Source: Clostridia bacterium (GTDB taxonomy: Bacteria; Bacillota; Clostridia; Oscillospirales; Acutalibacteraceae). Taken from it: a DNA stretch of 10,939 nt. Position 1 is the stretch's first letter; each line of letters begins with the position of its first letter. The position numbers and the translations under genes were made by a program. The stretch lies in contig JAFPBM010000161.1 in the NCBI GenBank assembly GCA_017424125.1, positions 1 to 10,939 of the forward strand, written 5' to 3'. Shown here one piece after another: positions 1 to 6,712 of this stretch. The notes under the pieces were generated by a model. It saw only the letters and a program-made list of their open reading frames with translations. It did no database searches and was not told the DNA's origin.

Positions 1-1416
1 CCCTGTAAGATGGTCGGTATAGAAAACGTAGTTGATTATATCGCCTGTGCGTCCCAAAATGATGGCACCGCCGCAGCAAAGCACCATAAGGAAGAAGAAC
101 GCAATAATCGTATAAAGCGTTACGTTTACGCTTTCCCTGATTGAAGCCGACGACAAGACCGAAATATAACTTGCACCAAGGTACTTATTGTATTCGTCGT
201 TTGTCTTTGTTGTGGTTTCATAAAGGACGGTCAGTTCGTTCAAAAGGGTGTCAATCTCTTCTTCAACGGCACTTTTGAGCGTGGAATATTGCGCATTGCA
301 ATATTCGGTACAGGTTGAATCCGAATTTTTACAAGCACCGCCGCAACCGCCAGTACAGGACGTAAAGGTATCTAAAATATAGTTGCAATATGCCGAATCG
401 ATTATTGCGTGTTGTTTGCTTTCATTATGGTCGCGCCAACTGTAAATCAATTCGTCATAGGTTACGGTCTGGTCGCCTACCACCTCTTGCAGATTCTTTT
501 CGTGAAGGTTGTCAAGAATATACTCGTAACTGATGTTGGTATTGCCCGATTCGCGCATCTTTTCAACGTAAGCATCAATTACCGACACAACGTCTTCTAT
601 AATGCTTTCATCCTTTGCGTTGGCAATGTTGTGATTGTCTATTCTTGTCGTGTAATCGGAAATGAGAACCGAGTTGTCCTTTGTAATCTGATACTTGTAA
701 ATTTTTGAAAAAAGCGAAGAAACCTTAACCTGTCTTAAATAGTCGAAATCGGCGGCAAGTTCCGCAAAAGATACTCCTGTTTCGGTTGCTCTATAGTAAT
801 TGTTTTGTTCCATTCTCTGATAGAGTGTTGTGAGCGTACCGTCAATACTTGTATCAATCATCTCCATCATCTCAATATAATCATAGTTGTTTTTATTAAG
901 ATTTTTGATGGTGTTATTTGCGGGGGCGACGTTTACGTACTTCTGACTGAACTGCTCAAAATAAACGTCGAGTGTTTCATCAAGGATTGTTCTTGCAAAA
1001 TCAGGTCCCTCTCCGCTTGTGGCGGCAAAAGAAACTATAAAGGTGCTCGGCTCGTAAATATACTCCTCGCCCTCTTCAAGTTTGGCTTCCTTTTGTGCCA
1101 TTTTGTCTTCGTCTACTATGGGTGTTATATTAACCCTTGATATAAGACTGTCGACCGAGTAAATACCGGTAAGCCCCATCTTATCGACAACCTTTGACAT
1201 TACGGCAGAAGACTTAATCTCGTTAACGTCAAGTTTATCGCCCGTAGGGGCAAGGCCTTTTTCAGCCTGTGGGTCGTTATAATGAATAACCTCCGACGCT
1301 ATGTATGTATTTGAACTTGAAAGTTTAAAATATACGCCGTACGTTGCAACAAGGCAGAAAACAAAGATTAACGGCAAGAGTTTTTTAAGGTATCTTAAAA
1401 TTTGAAAGTTTTTCAT
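1..1416 (-). CDS. Wzz-like polysaccharide co-polymerase, C-terminus cut by window edge (possible GGDEF fusion)
   Basis: Seen: 472 codons are open from an ATG at 1416 to base 1 with no stop, so the 3' end lies outside. An excellent AAGGAGGAC ribosome binding site (1421-1429) precedes the ATG, 12 bases after the previous stop. Membrane helix 1 spans about residues 13-30 and helix 2 about 432-454, with a ~400-residue extracytoplasmic region between them. Residues 38-80 follow the Wzz N-terminal pattern (YIAS.VIHYNDPQA, then GLAPTGDKLDVNEIKSS). Family knowledge: Wzz/PCP proteins set the chain length of Wzx/Wzy-made polymers and usually end soon after helix 2. Odd: six cysteines lie at residues 344, 354, 358, 362, 369 and 373, and the last visible residues, YTDHLTG (466-472), look like the start of a GGDEF domain. 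Inference: a co-polymerase or sensor with a cytosolic signalling domain. The Wzz assignment is fairly secure; the fusion is tentative. Confidence 0.85.
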   Translation of the reverse strand, partial: MKNFQILRYLKKLLPLIFVFCLVATYGVYFKLSSSNTYIASEVIHYNDPQAEKGLAPTGDKLDVNEIKSSAVMSKVVDKMGLTGIYSVDSLISRVNITPIVDEDKMAQKEAKLEEGEEYIYEPSTFIVSFAATSGEGPDFARTILDETLDVYFEQFSQKYVNVAPANNTIKNLNKNNYDYIEMMEMIDTSIDGTLTTLYQRMEQNNYYRATETGVSFAELAADFDYLRQVKVSSLFSKIYKYQITKDNSVLISDYTTRIDNHNIANAKDESIIEDVVSVIDAYVEKMRESGNTNISYEYILDNLHEKNLQEVVGDQTVTYDELIYSWRDHNESKQHAIIDSAYCNYILDTFTSCTGGCGGACKNSDSTCTEYCNAQYSTLKSAVEEEIDTLLNELTVLYETTTKTNDEYNKYLGASYISVLSSASIRESVNVTLYTIIAFFFLMVLCCGGAIILGRTGDIINYVFYTDHLTG

Positions 1417-1428
1417 TGCCGTCCTCCT

Positions 1429-2787
1429 TTATGCCTTTTTAGGAAATTTCTTTGCAATTTTGTAAAGCACGAACGTCACGTATGCAAAGAGTGCAAATAT
1501 CACAAGTGTTTTTAGTTCATCTATAACCGAAACACCGTAAACGTTTATGGCAACACATTGATTCATTTTATGGCGTGAATATTCTCTGCCTATTGTTATT
1601 GCCTCTTTTTCAAAGGCTTTGATTCTATCATAGATAGAGTCTATAAGCGCATCGGCAGATGAGGCGTGCTCTGCTGTGCCGTTTGCGGCAGATATCTTAT
1701 CCATAATAAGTTTGTTGTCCATTATCGACTTTTCGTTGGAAGCAACGTAATCGCTGAAGTTCGTTGCCATAACCGAAAGTTCATCGACGCCAACCTTTGT
1801 TCTGCCCATATAATATTTGCCCGACTGGTCCCAGGTGGGAACAAGCACGATTCGCGTCATTTCTTCGCTATACATATCAATGGCTTGATTGCAAAGTTTG
1901 TACGATGCATCGTTTTTCTGCCTGTCAAAATCTACGTTTTTATTTTGATAGACAAGTCTGTCAATATATCCGCTCTTATTTCTCACAATTCCGTTTTGCA
2001 AAACAAGCGAACTCAAGTTTTGGTTTATCTGAGTCTGCTTAAACTGATGCACCTTACCCGCTATGGAATTAAACGTGCTGCCGTTTTCGGTAACAAAACT
2101 TTGTCCCTTTTCCGCCATTCCGTAAAGATAATTCAGAACAGCCTGTGCCTCTTTATCAAGGTAAGAAACTATATCCATATACTCCATTTTAGAAAAATCG
2201 GGTTTTTGCGGGTCAAGACTGAAATTGTCGGTGTATTTTTCTATGTAATACTCCTTATACGCGGTTGTAACAAGTTGAATAACGTTTTCGGAATCAAGAT
2301 GGTCGGTATCTTTGGTTGCACTGTAACCTATTGAAAACTCGGTAGATATATGATACTCCGATTCGTCACCCACGCCGCCTTGTACCGACGGGCTGACCGA
2401 AAGACACTTTTTAAGGTCGTTTACCGTTACGTCCTCAAGGGCGCCTTTTTCTATAGCCTTCTCGATTACTTCGTCACAAATGATTTCCGCCATATTGTAA
2501 CGCGTTCCGTTAGAGTTGAGCGCCTGCGACGCTTCAGAATAATTAAGCGATACGATTGCGCTGGCAGATTTTCGCAGTTCAAAATGGTTGAAACCGCCGT
2601 AAATCATAGTTGCAACAAAGCAAAGCAACACAAGTCCCGCGTTAAAATATTCTGCGGTTTTGAAAATTTGCGTACGCTCTGACGCATTAACGTTTTTAGA
2701 ACGGAAAAATATCATTATTACCGCCGCGGCGAAAAACAAGCCGACAACTAAAAGGATTAACTTTTGAATTATATCTGTAATTGCCAT
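1429..2787 (-). CDS. Second Wzz-like chain-length determinant / co-polymerase
   Basis: A 452-residue membrane protein. Helices are predicted at about residues 8-28, 47-65 and 422-443, followed by a short basic tail (KIAKKFPKKA). The ~355 residues between helices 2 and 3 are hydrophilic and should lie outside the membrane. Just after helix 2, residues 74-113 match the Wzz signature (SASAIVSLNYSEAS, then LNSNGTRYNMAEI and DEVIEKAI). Known for the family: PCP proteins control polymer length and help export. The additional N-terminal helix is unusual; standard Wzz proteins have one helix on each side. There is no Walker or BY-kinase domain, so any kinase partner must be elsewhere. The ATG at 2787 follows AGGAGGGAG with a good spacing, and that site overlaps the stop of the phosphoesterase gene. 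It lies directly upstream of another Wzz-like gene, and the two may form a mixed assembly (inference). Confidence 0.8.
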   Translation of the reverse strand: MAITDIIQKLILLVVGLFFAAAVIMIFFRSKNVNASERTQIFKTAEYFNAGLVLLCFVATMIYGGFNHFELRKSASAIVSLNYSEASQALNSNGTRYNMAEIICDEVIEKAIEKGALEDVTVNDLKKCLSVSPSVQGGVGDESEYHISTEFSIGYSATKDTDHLDSENVIQLVTTAYKEYYIEKYTDNFSLDPQKPDFSKMEYMDIVSYLDKEAQAVLNYLYGMAEKGQSFVTENGSTFNSIAGKVHQFKQTQINQNLSSLVLQNGIVRNKSGYIDRLVYQNKNVDFDRQKNDASYKLCNQAIDMYSEEMTRIVLVPTWDQSGKYYMGRTKVGVDELSVMATNFSDYVASNEKSIMDNKLIMDKISAANGTAEHASSADALIDSIYDRIKAFEKEAITIGREYSRHKMNQCVAINVYGVSVIDELKTLVIFALFAYVTFVLYKIAKKFPKKA

Positions 2788-2798
2788 ATTTCTCCCTC

Positions 2799-4016
2799 CT
2801 AAAATTTATTTATATCGATAACGACAAGTTCGGGTTGATTGTTTATTCGGAAAACGTTTGTGTTTTCAAGTCCGCCGCTTACAATTAAGGGGCTTCCTGC
2901 AACGTCGTATCTGCCGTAGACGAAATCGCCGTTTCTCTCGGGAAGAATTCCGCCTTCTTTTGTAAACAGGGGGCCAAACACGGGAACGCGCACAACGCCG
3001 CCGTGGGTGTGTCCGCAGAGCATCAAATCGCCCCAATAATCCGGTTTGAAATCCTGGAATATAAACGGCTCGTGAACCGCGGTTATTTTCAGGTTGTCCT
3101 CATCTTCCTCTATGTAACTCAAAAACGCTTTTTCGGAATATGACCAGAACGAAGACGGGTTGGAATTCAAAACCCCGTAAACGTCAACCGTCATTGTCTT
3201 AATCTTTATGGTGTCTTTTTCGTTTTTGAGCACCTTTATTCCCGCTTTTTCAAGCGCTTCTTCAAATGCGTCTGGAAGTTTTAACAGTGCTGTTTCGTCG
3301 CGGTTCCCCTGACTGAATCCGAACTCTTCATCAAGTTCCTTTTCGTTTAACAGAACGTCGTATATACCCTCTACTTCGTTATTGCCGTAAACGAAATAAG
3401 ACGGTGCGATTTTTGAAAGCCCTTTAGCGAGTGTTACCGCGTAGTCGACGTCTTCTTCCACCGAGTTTACTATATCGCCCGTACAAATTATCACGTCGGG
3501 TTTCAGGGCTTCAACGCGTTCTAAAAGTTTTGCGTTTTTCTTGCCGTAATTTGTTGCATGTAAATCCGAAATCTGTATAACGCGAACACGGTTGTCCGCT
3601 TTTATACTGCTTGTGGTGTAAAAGGTTTCTCTGAAATTGCGGTTTTCAATATAACTGCACATAACAACGATAACACCCGTTGCAATGAGCACGAAAATCA
3701 TACCGATGACAAAGAATTTTGCCGCCTTTATATTCTTTTTTGTTTTGGCGCTTATTTTTTTGCCGCCGCGCTTTTTAGAGAACTTAACCTTTCTTACGGG
3801 TCCGAGAACAGAATATATCGCGGTCATAAGCGGTGTTCTGCACTCTTTCTTGAACTGTTTGATGCTGTCAAACCCGTGATAACAGACGGTCACTTTATCA
3901 CCTATGATTTCAATATCAAAGGTGTCTTTAAAGGCACTGTAGACCTCGTCCTGTGAGAACTCTTTGAAAAGCCTATTTATTTTTTCCGTACATTCAACGT
4001 TTTTTATATCTTCCAT
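2799..4016 (-). CDS. Membrane-anchored calcineurin-like metallophosphoesterase with N-terminal cytosolic domain
   Basis: 405 residues. The C-terminal ~265 residues carry the metallophosphoesterase motifs in order: ISDLHATNYG (D151, H153), GDIVN (G180-D181), GNNE (211-214), VHEP (H315) and GHTHGG (H336, H338). This is the YkuE/YaeI branch, metal-dependent phosphodiesterases or phosphatases acting at the cell surface. One helix at about residues 100-122 follows a strongly basic stretch (81-97), so by the positive-inside rule the catalytic domain faces outward. Residues ~12-80 form a separate cytosolic domain whose pattern resembles DnaA domain I / a KH-like fold. Odd: the third motif is normally GNH(D/E); here the histidine is Asn213. 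The substrate is unknown; given the neighbours, a lipid-linked sugar or polyprenyl phosphate is plausible (inference). The ATG at 4016 has an AAGG-type site upstream and follows the glycosyltransferase stop by 19 bases. Confidence 0.85.
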   Translation of the reverse strand: MEDIKNVECTEKINRLFKEFSQDEVYSAFKDTFDIEIIGDKVTVCYHGFDSIKQFKKECRTPLMTAIYSVLGPVRKVKFSKKRGGKKISAKTKKNIKAAKFFVIGMIFVLIATGVIVVMCSYIENRNFRETFYTTSSIKADNRVRVIQISDLHATNYGKKNAKLLERVEALKPDVIICTGDIVNSVEEDVDYAVTLAKGLSKIAPSYFVYGNNEVEGIYDVLLNEKELDEEFGFSQGNRDETALLKLPDAFEEALEKAGIKVLKNEKDTIKIKTMTVDVYGVLNSNPSSFWSYSEKAFLSYIEEDEDNLKITAVHEPFIFQDFKPDYWGDLMLCGHTHGGVVRVPVFGPLFTKEGGILPERNGDFVYGRYDVAGSPLIVSGGLENTNVFRINNQPELVVIDINKF

Positions 4017-4035
4017 ATTAAATAAACCTTTCCCC

Positions 4036-5154
4036 TTATTTTTTATACAGTTCGCAGGTTTCTTTTGCTACGTCCTGCCAACTGTATTTGTTTAAAACAA
4101 ACTCGTCTACGCCGTCTTTGAGTTTTTCTACCAATTCGCCGTCATCACAGAGCATTTTAAGCTTTTGTGCCAAATCCTCTATATTTCCTTTTTGGAAGTA
4201 GGTTGCTTTATCTTCCGCAACGGCGGTGTTTTCAGGAATATCCGAACACAGCAATACGTTTTTGTATGCGAGTGATTCCAAAAGGCAAAGCGACATACCC
4301 TCAAGGTCGGACGGCAGAACGTTTATGTAGGCGTTTGAATATATCTCTTTCAAAACGTCGCCCGATATAAACCCTGTGAAAATAATATTCTCGTTACCCG
4401 CCGCTTTTTCTTTGAGCATTTTAACGTAATCGTCTGTGTCGCTCGTATCGCCCGCTATTACAAGTTTTTTGTCGGTTTCTATACTGTTATAAGCGTCAAT
4501 AAGATAATGTATTCCCTTTTCGGCGGTGAGCCTTGATACAACTGATATGTAATCGTCCTTTTTAAGTCCGTACTTTTCGGTTATAATTTTTGCTTCTTTT
4601 CTTTCGGGTTTGCTTATGCCGTTATGTATAATGGTGGTTTCGCGGCCGTAGGTTTCTTTGAAATAGTCGTACGCCGCTTTACTTAAAACAATAACTTCAT
4701 CGGCGTATTTAGCGAGAACCTTTTCGCCGAATTTTATGTATTTGGAAGCAAAGCCTTTTCCCCACTTTTCTCTCTGCCAGTCAAGACCGTGCACCGTGGC
4801 AACGCACTTTTTGCCGAAAAGTTTGGGAATCCAAAGTGCCGCACACGGACCCTCTGCGTGAAAATGTATAACGTCATAATCACAAAATGACGCGGCAATT
4901 GCAGCGGTGAAAGACGCTATCATTGCGGCAAAACCGCGAACGTTAAGTGTCCACGCCGTTTTGATTTTTACGCCCTTGTAAGTTTTATTTTGCACGGTGC
5001 CAACGTACTCGTTTTCAACCTTGTCTACCGAACGGTTGTAGCAGGTAATGTCCACGCCGTTTTCGACCAATATCGGACAAAGGGTTGTCAAAACGTTTTC
5101 TATTCCGCCTCGTCTTGAGGGAATAACCTTATGTCCAATCATTGCAACCTTCAT
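4036..5154 (-). CDS. GT4-family glycosyltransferase
   Basis: 372 residues from the ATG at 5154. A GT-B fold retaining transferase: the N-terminal glycine-rich loop is RRGGIEN (about residues 14-20), HGLDWQREKWG lies at 122-132, HNGI at 177-180, SRLTAEKG at 207-214, and the donor-binding E-x7-E motif EGMSLCLLE at 285-293. It should transfer a sugar from a nucleotide donor to the lipid-linked repeat unit on the cytosolic face. The family is common in Firmicutes exopolysaccharide loci next to the initiating transferase, as here (20 bases downstream of it). A GTG at 5163 is in frame, but it lies within the GGAGTG ribosome binding site, so the ATG at 5154, eight bases after GGAG, is the better start. 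Neither donor nor acceptor sugar can be read from the sequence. No helices or odd residues were seen. Confidence 0.92.
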   Translation of the reverse strand: MKVAMIGHKVIPSRRGGIENVLTTLCPILVENGVDITCYNRSVDKVENEYVGTVQNKTYKGVKIKTAWTLNVRGFAAMIASFTAAIAASFCDYDVIHFHAEGPCAALWIPKLFGKKCVATVHGLDWQREKWGKGFASKYIKFGEKVLAKYADEVIVLSKAAYDYFKETYGRETTIIHNGISKPERKEAKIITEKYGLKKDDYISVVSRLTAEKGIHYLIDAYNSIETDKKLVIAGDTSDTDDYVKMLKEKAAGNENIIFTGFISGDVLKEIYSNAYINVLPSDLEGMSLCLLESLAYKNVLLCSDIPENTAVAEDKATYFQKGNIEDLAQKLKMLCDDGELVEKLKDGVDEFVLNKYSWQDVAKETCELYKK

Positions 5155-5160
5155 TATTTT

Positions 5161-5168
5161 CACTCCAA
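5161..5168 (-). promoter_or_regulatory. Ribosome binding site that fixes the GT4 gene start
   Basis: On the minus strand this reads TTGGAGTG. GGAG is eight bases from the ATG at 5154. The GTG within it (5163-5161) is in frame with the gene but cannot easily be a start while also serving as the site. Confidence 0.65.
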
Positions 5169-5174
5169 ATTTAA

Positions 5175-5855
5175 TTATCTGCCCGTGGCAGTCAACATAA
5201 CAATCGGTGTTTTAAGCATTATCTTCAAATCGTTAAGATAAGTTCTTGTCTGTATGTATTCGATGTCCATTTCTACCCATTCTTCAAACGGAACGTCGTT
5301 ACGGTTTTTGTGAATTTGCCAGGTGCAGGTAATGCCCGGTGTAACAAGCAAACGAAGTTTTTGATAATCAGTATAATACTTTACTTCGCGCGGTAGCGGT
5401 GGACGCGGACCGACAAGCGTCATATCGCCTTTGAGCACGTTGAAAAACTGCATAAGTTCGTCAAGCGACAGTTTTCTCAAATATTTGCCCACCCTTGTAA
5501 TGCGCGGGTCTTCTTTCATTTTGAAAACGGGGCCGTCCATTTCGTTTTGTTTTGCAAGTTCCTCAATCATTTTATCGGCGTTGGCGCGCATTGTTCTGAA
5601 CTTGTACATATAGAATTCTTTGCCGTGGCGCCCTACCCTTATCTGTTTATAAAACGGACTTGCGCTTGGGTCGTCAATCACAATAACAATTGCGATTATA
5701 AACATAAGCGGCAAGAAAAACAGCAATATAAGCGTTGCAAAGAAAATATCGAAAAGCCTTTTCTTCTTCCAATATAAAGAATACGATTTTTCAATAATCA
5801 TCTCTAATTTTTCTCTTGTTTTTGCATCAACTTTGTCTTGTTCAATATATGGCAT
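5175..5855 (-). CDS. Initiating polyprenyl-phosphate sugar-phosphate transferase (WcaJ/PglC-type bacterial sugar transferase)
   Basis: 226 residues. Transfers a sugar-1-phosphate from a UDP-sugar to undecaprenyl phosphate, the first step of repeat-unit assembly at the inner face of the membrane. Motifs in order: a hydrophobic re-entrant segment at about residues 36-60, YKQIRVGRHGK (69-79), YKFRTMR (84-90), the catalytic Asp-Glu pair in SLDEL (D132, E133), KGDMTLVGPRPPLP (142-155), and TPGITCTWQI (172-181). It has only the monotopic catalytic domain, like PglC, without the four-helix N-terminal part of WbaP/WcaJ. A small deviation: the usual SLDELPQ reads SLDELMQ. The ATG overlaps the deacetylase stop by one base (TAATG), which suggests coupled translation. 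Sugar specificity cannot be inferred; GalNAc, GlcNAc, galactose and glucose types all share these motifs. Confidence 0.93.
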   Translation of the reverse strand: MPYIEQDKVDAKTREKLEMIIEKSYSLYWKKKRLFDIFFATLILLFFLPLMFIIAIVIVIDDPSASPFYKQIRVGRHGKEFYMYKFRTMRANADKMIEELAKQNEMDGPVFKMKEDPRITRVGKYLRKLSLDELMQFFNVLKGDMTLVGPRPPLPREVKYYTDYQKLRLLVTPGITCTWQIHKNRNDVPFEEWVEMDIEYIQTRTYLNDLKIMLKTPIVMLTATGR

Positions 5856-6712
5856 TAACGCACACTTCTTTCCTCTATATTCATTACGGAATCGAATTCC
5901 GTTTTTCTGTTTTTTGAAAAATAAAATTCACAAAAAGCAATGTTTTTATCTTTAAAATCGGCTTCATTATTCGATAAATATCCGGGATGGAACAAAACTT
6001 CGATATCCTTTTGTTCTTTGTTTGCGAGTTTTATATATTTGGGCAAAATTTTCTTTACCCGTTTTTCGTCCATTTTTCCCGAGAAAAGTATCCCGAAAAA
6101 AAGGGCGGTTGAAAAACTTAAATCTTTAGCGGTCTTTTTGTTTATAAACCAAAAAAATTTAAGCAACAACTGTTTAATAACGTTTACCGCGCTATAAGTA
6201 AAATAAAGCGACGGGGTTTTAAGAAACGGCAAAATCGGCTCACTCGGGATTCGCATATATTCAACTTTTATTTCTTCATCGCGCAAAACCTTTATAAGCG
6301 TTCTGAACACTGCAGGAATCATATGCGTATGTTGGTGGCTGTCTATACAAAAGGGTGCGTCACTTGGCAAAAGGTTTTTATAAGCCGAAACCTGTGCGCG
6401 TATTTCCTTGTAAACCTGCATTTCAAACTCGTTTTTATGTAGCAGTGAAAGTTTAAGCAATCCTGTAAAGGTGTGTTTTAGGTTGCCTTTGTTATCTACA
6501 AGCAACCCGACTTCCTCAATAGGCGCCATACACCTGCCCTCGACCAAGTTTAAGTGGAGGGAAAGTCTTACTTTCTCTAATTTCTGCAAATCGACCTTTG
6601 AAAAATTAGGGAAAACGCTTACTTTATTAAGTGCACCTTTTTGAATACACTCTTCAATTCGCATTGACGAAAGATTGTCAAGACCGTAATCGTCAGCACA
6701 AAAATATATCAC
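5855..6712 (-). CDS. YdjC/ChbG-family carbohydrate deacetylase
   Basis: 285 residues. The metal-binding pattern of the YdjC/ChbG family is intact: ADDYG at residues 6-10 (aspartates 7 and 8), SLHLNL at 51-56 (H53), DSHQHTHMIP at 124-133, MRIPSEP at 153-159, and FHPGY at 241-245. Members remove N-acetyl groups from sugars such as chito-oligosaccharides (ChbG) or lipid-linked sugars (HpnK). There is no signal peptide, so it should act in the cytosol, on a nucleotide sugar or the growing lipid-linked repeat (inference). The start is GTG at 6712, placed directly against the TAG of the gene before it; a GAGGGTG site sits inside that gene's end. The N-terminus agrees with the family, where the DD motif comes within ten residues of the start. 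Residues ~168-212 are rather hydrophobic, which may indicate membrane association. Confidence 0.88.
   Translation of the reverse strand: MIYFCADDYGLDNLSSMRIEECIQKGALNKVSVFPNFSKVDLQKLEKVRLSLHLNLVEGRCMAPIEEVGLLVDNKGNLKHTFTGLLKLSLLHKNEFEMQVYKEIRAQVSAYKNLLPSDAPFCIDSHQHTHMIPAVFRTLIKVLRDEEIKVEYMRIPSEPILPFLKTPSLYFTYSAVNVIKQLLLKFFWFINKKTAKDLSFSTALFFGILFSGKMDEKRVKKILPKYIKLANKEQKDIEVLFHPGYLSNNEADFKDKNIAFCEFYFSKNRKTEFDSVMNIEERSVR

Noticed and set aside
7..20. A 14-base match between 7-20 and 2296-2309
   Set aside because: Both copies encode the residues TDHL in the same frame of two different Wzz-like proteins, with no similarity on either side; most likely chance, not a repeat element.
409..1140. Plus-strand open frames in the stretch 1-1416
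   Set aside because: This stretch is fully explained by an uninterrupted minus-strand Wzz-like frame that runs off the window edge.
1666..2334. Long plus-strand open frame of 222 codons opposite the second Wzz-like gene
   Set aside because: No recognisable protein pattern; the minus-strand gene has a strong ribosome binding site and the Wzz signature, so this is an antisense shadow.
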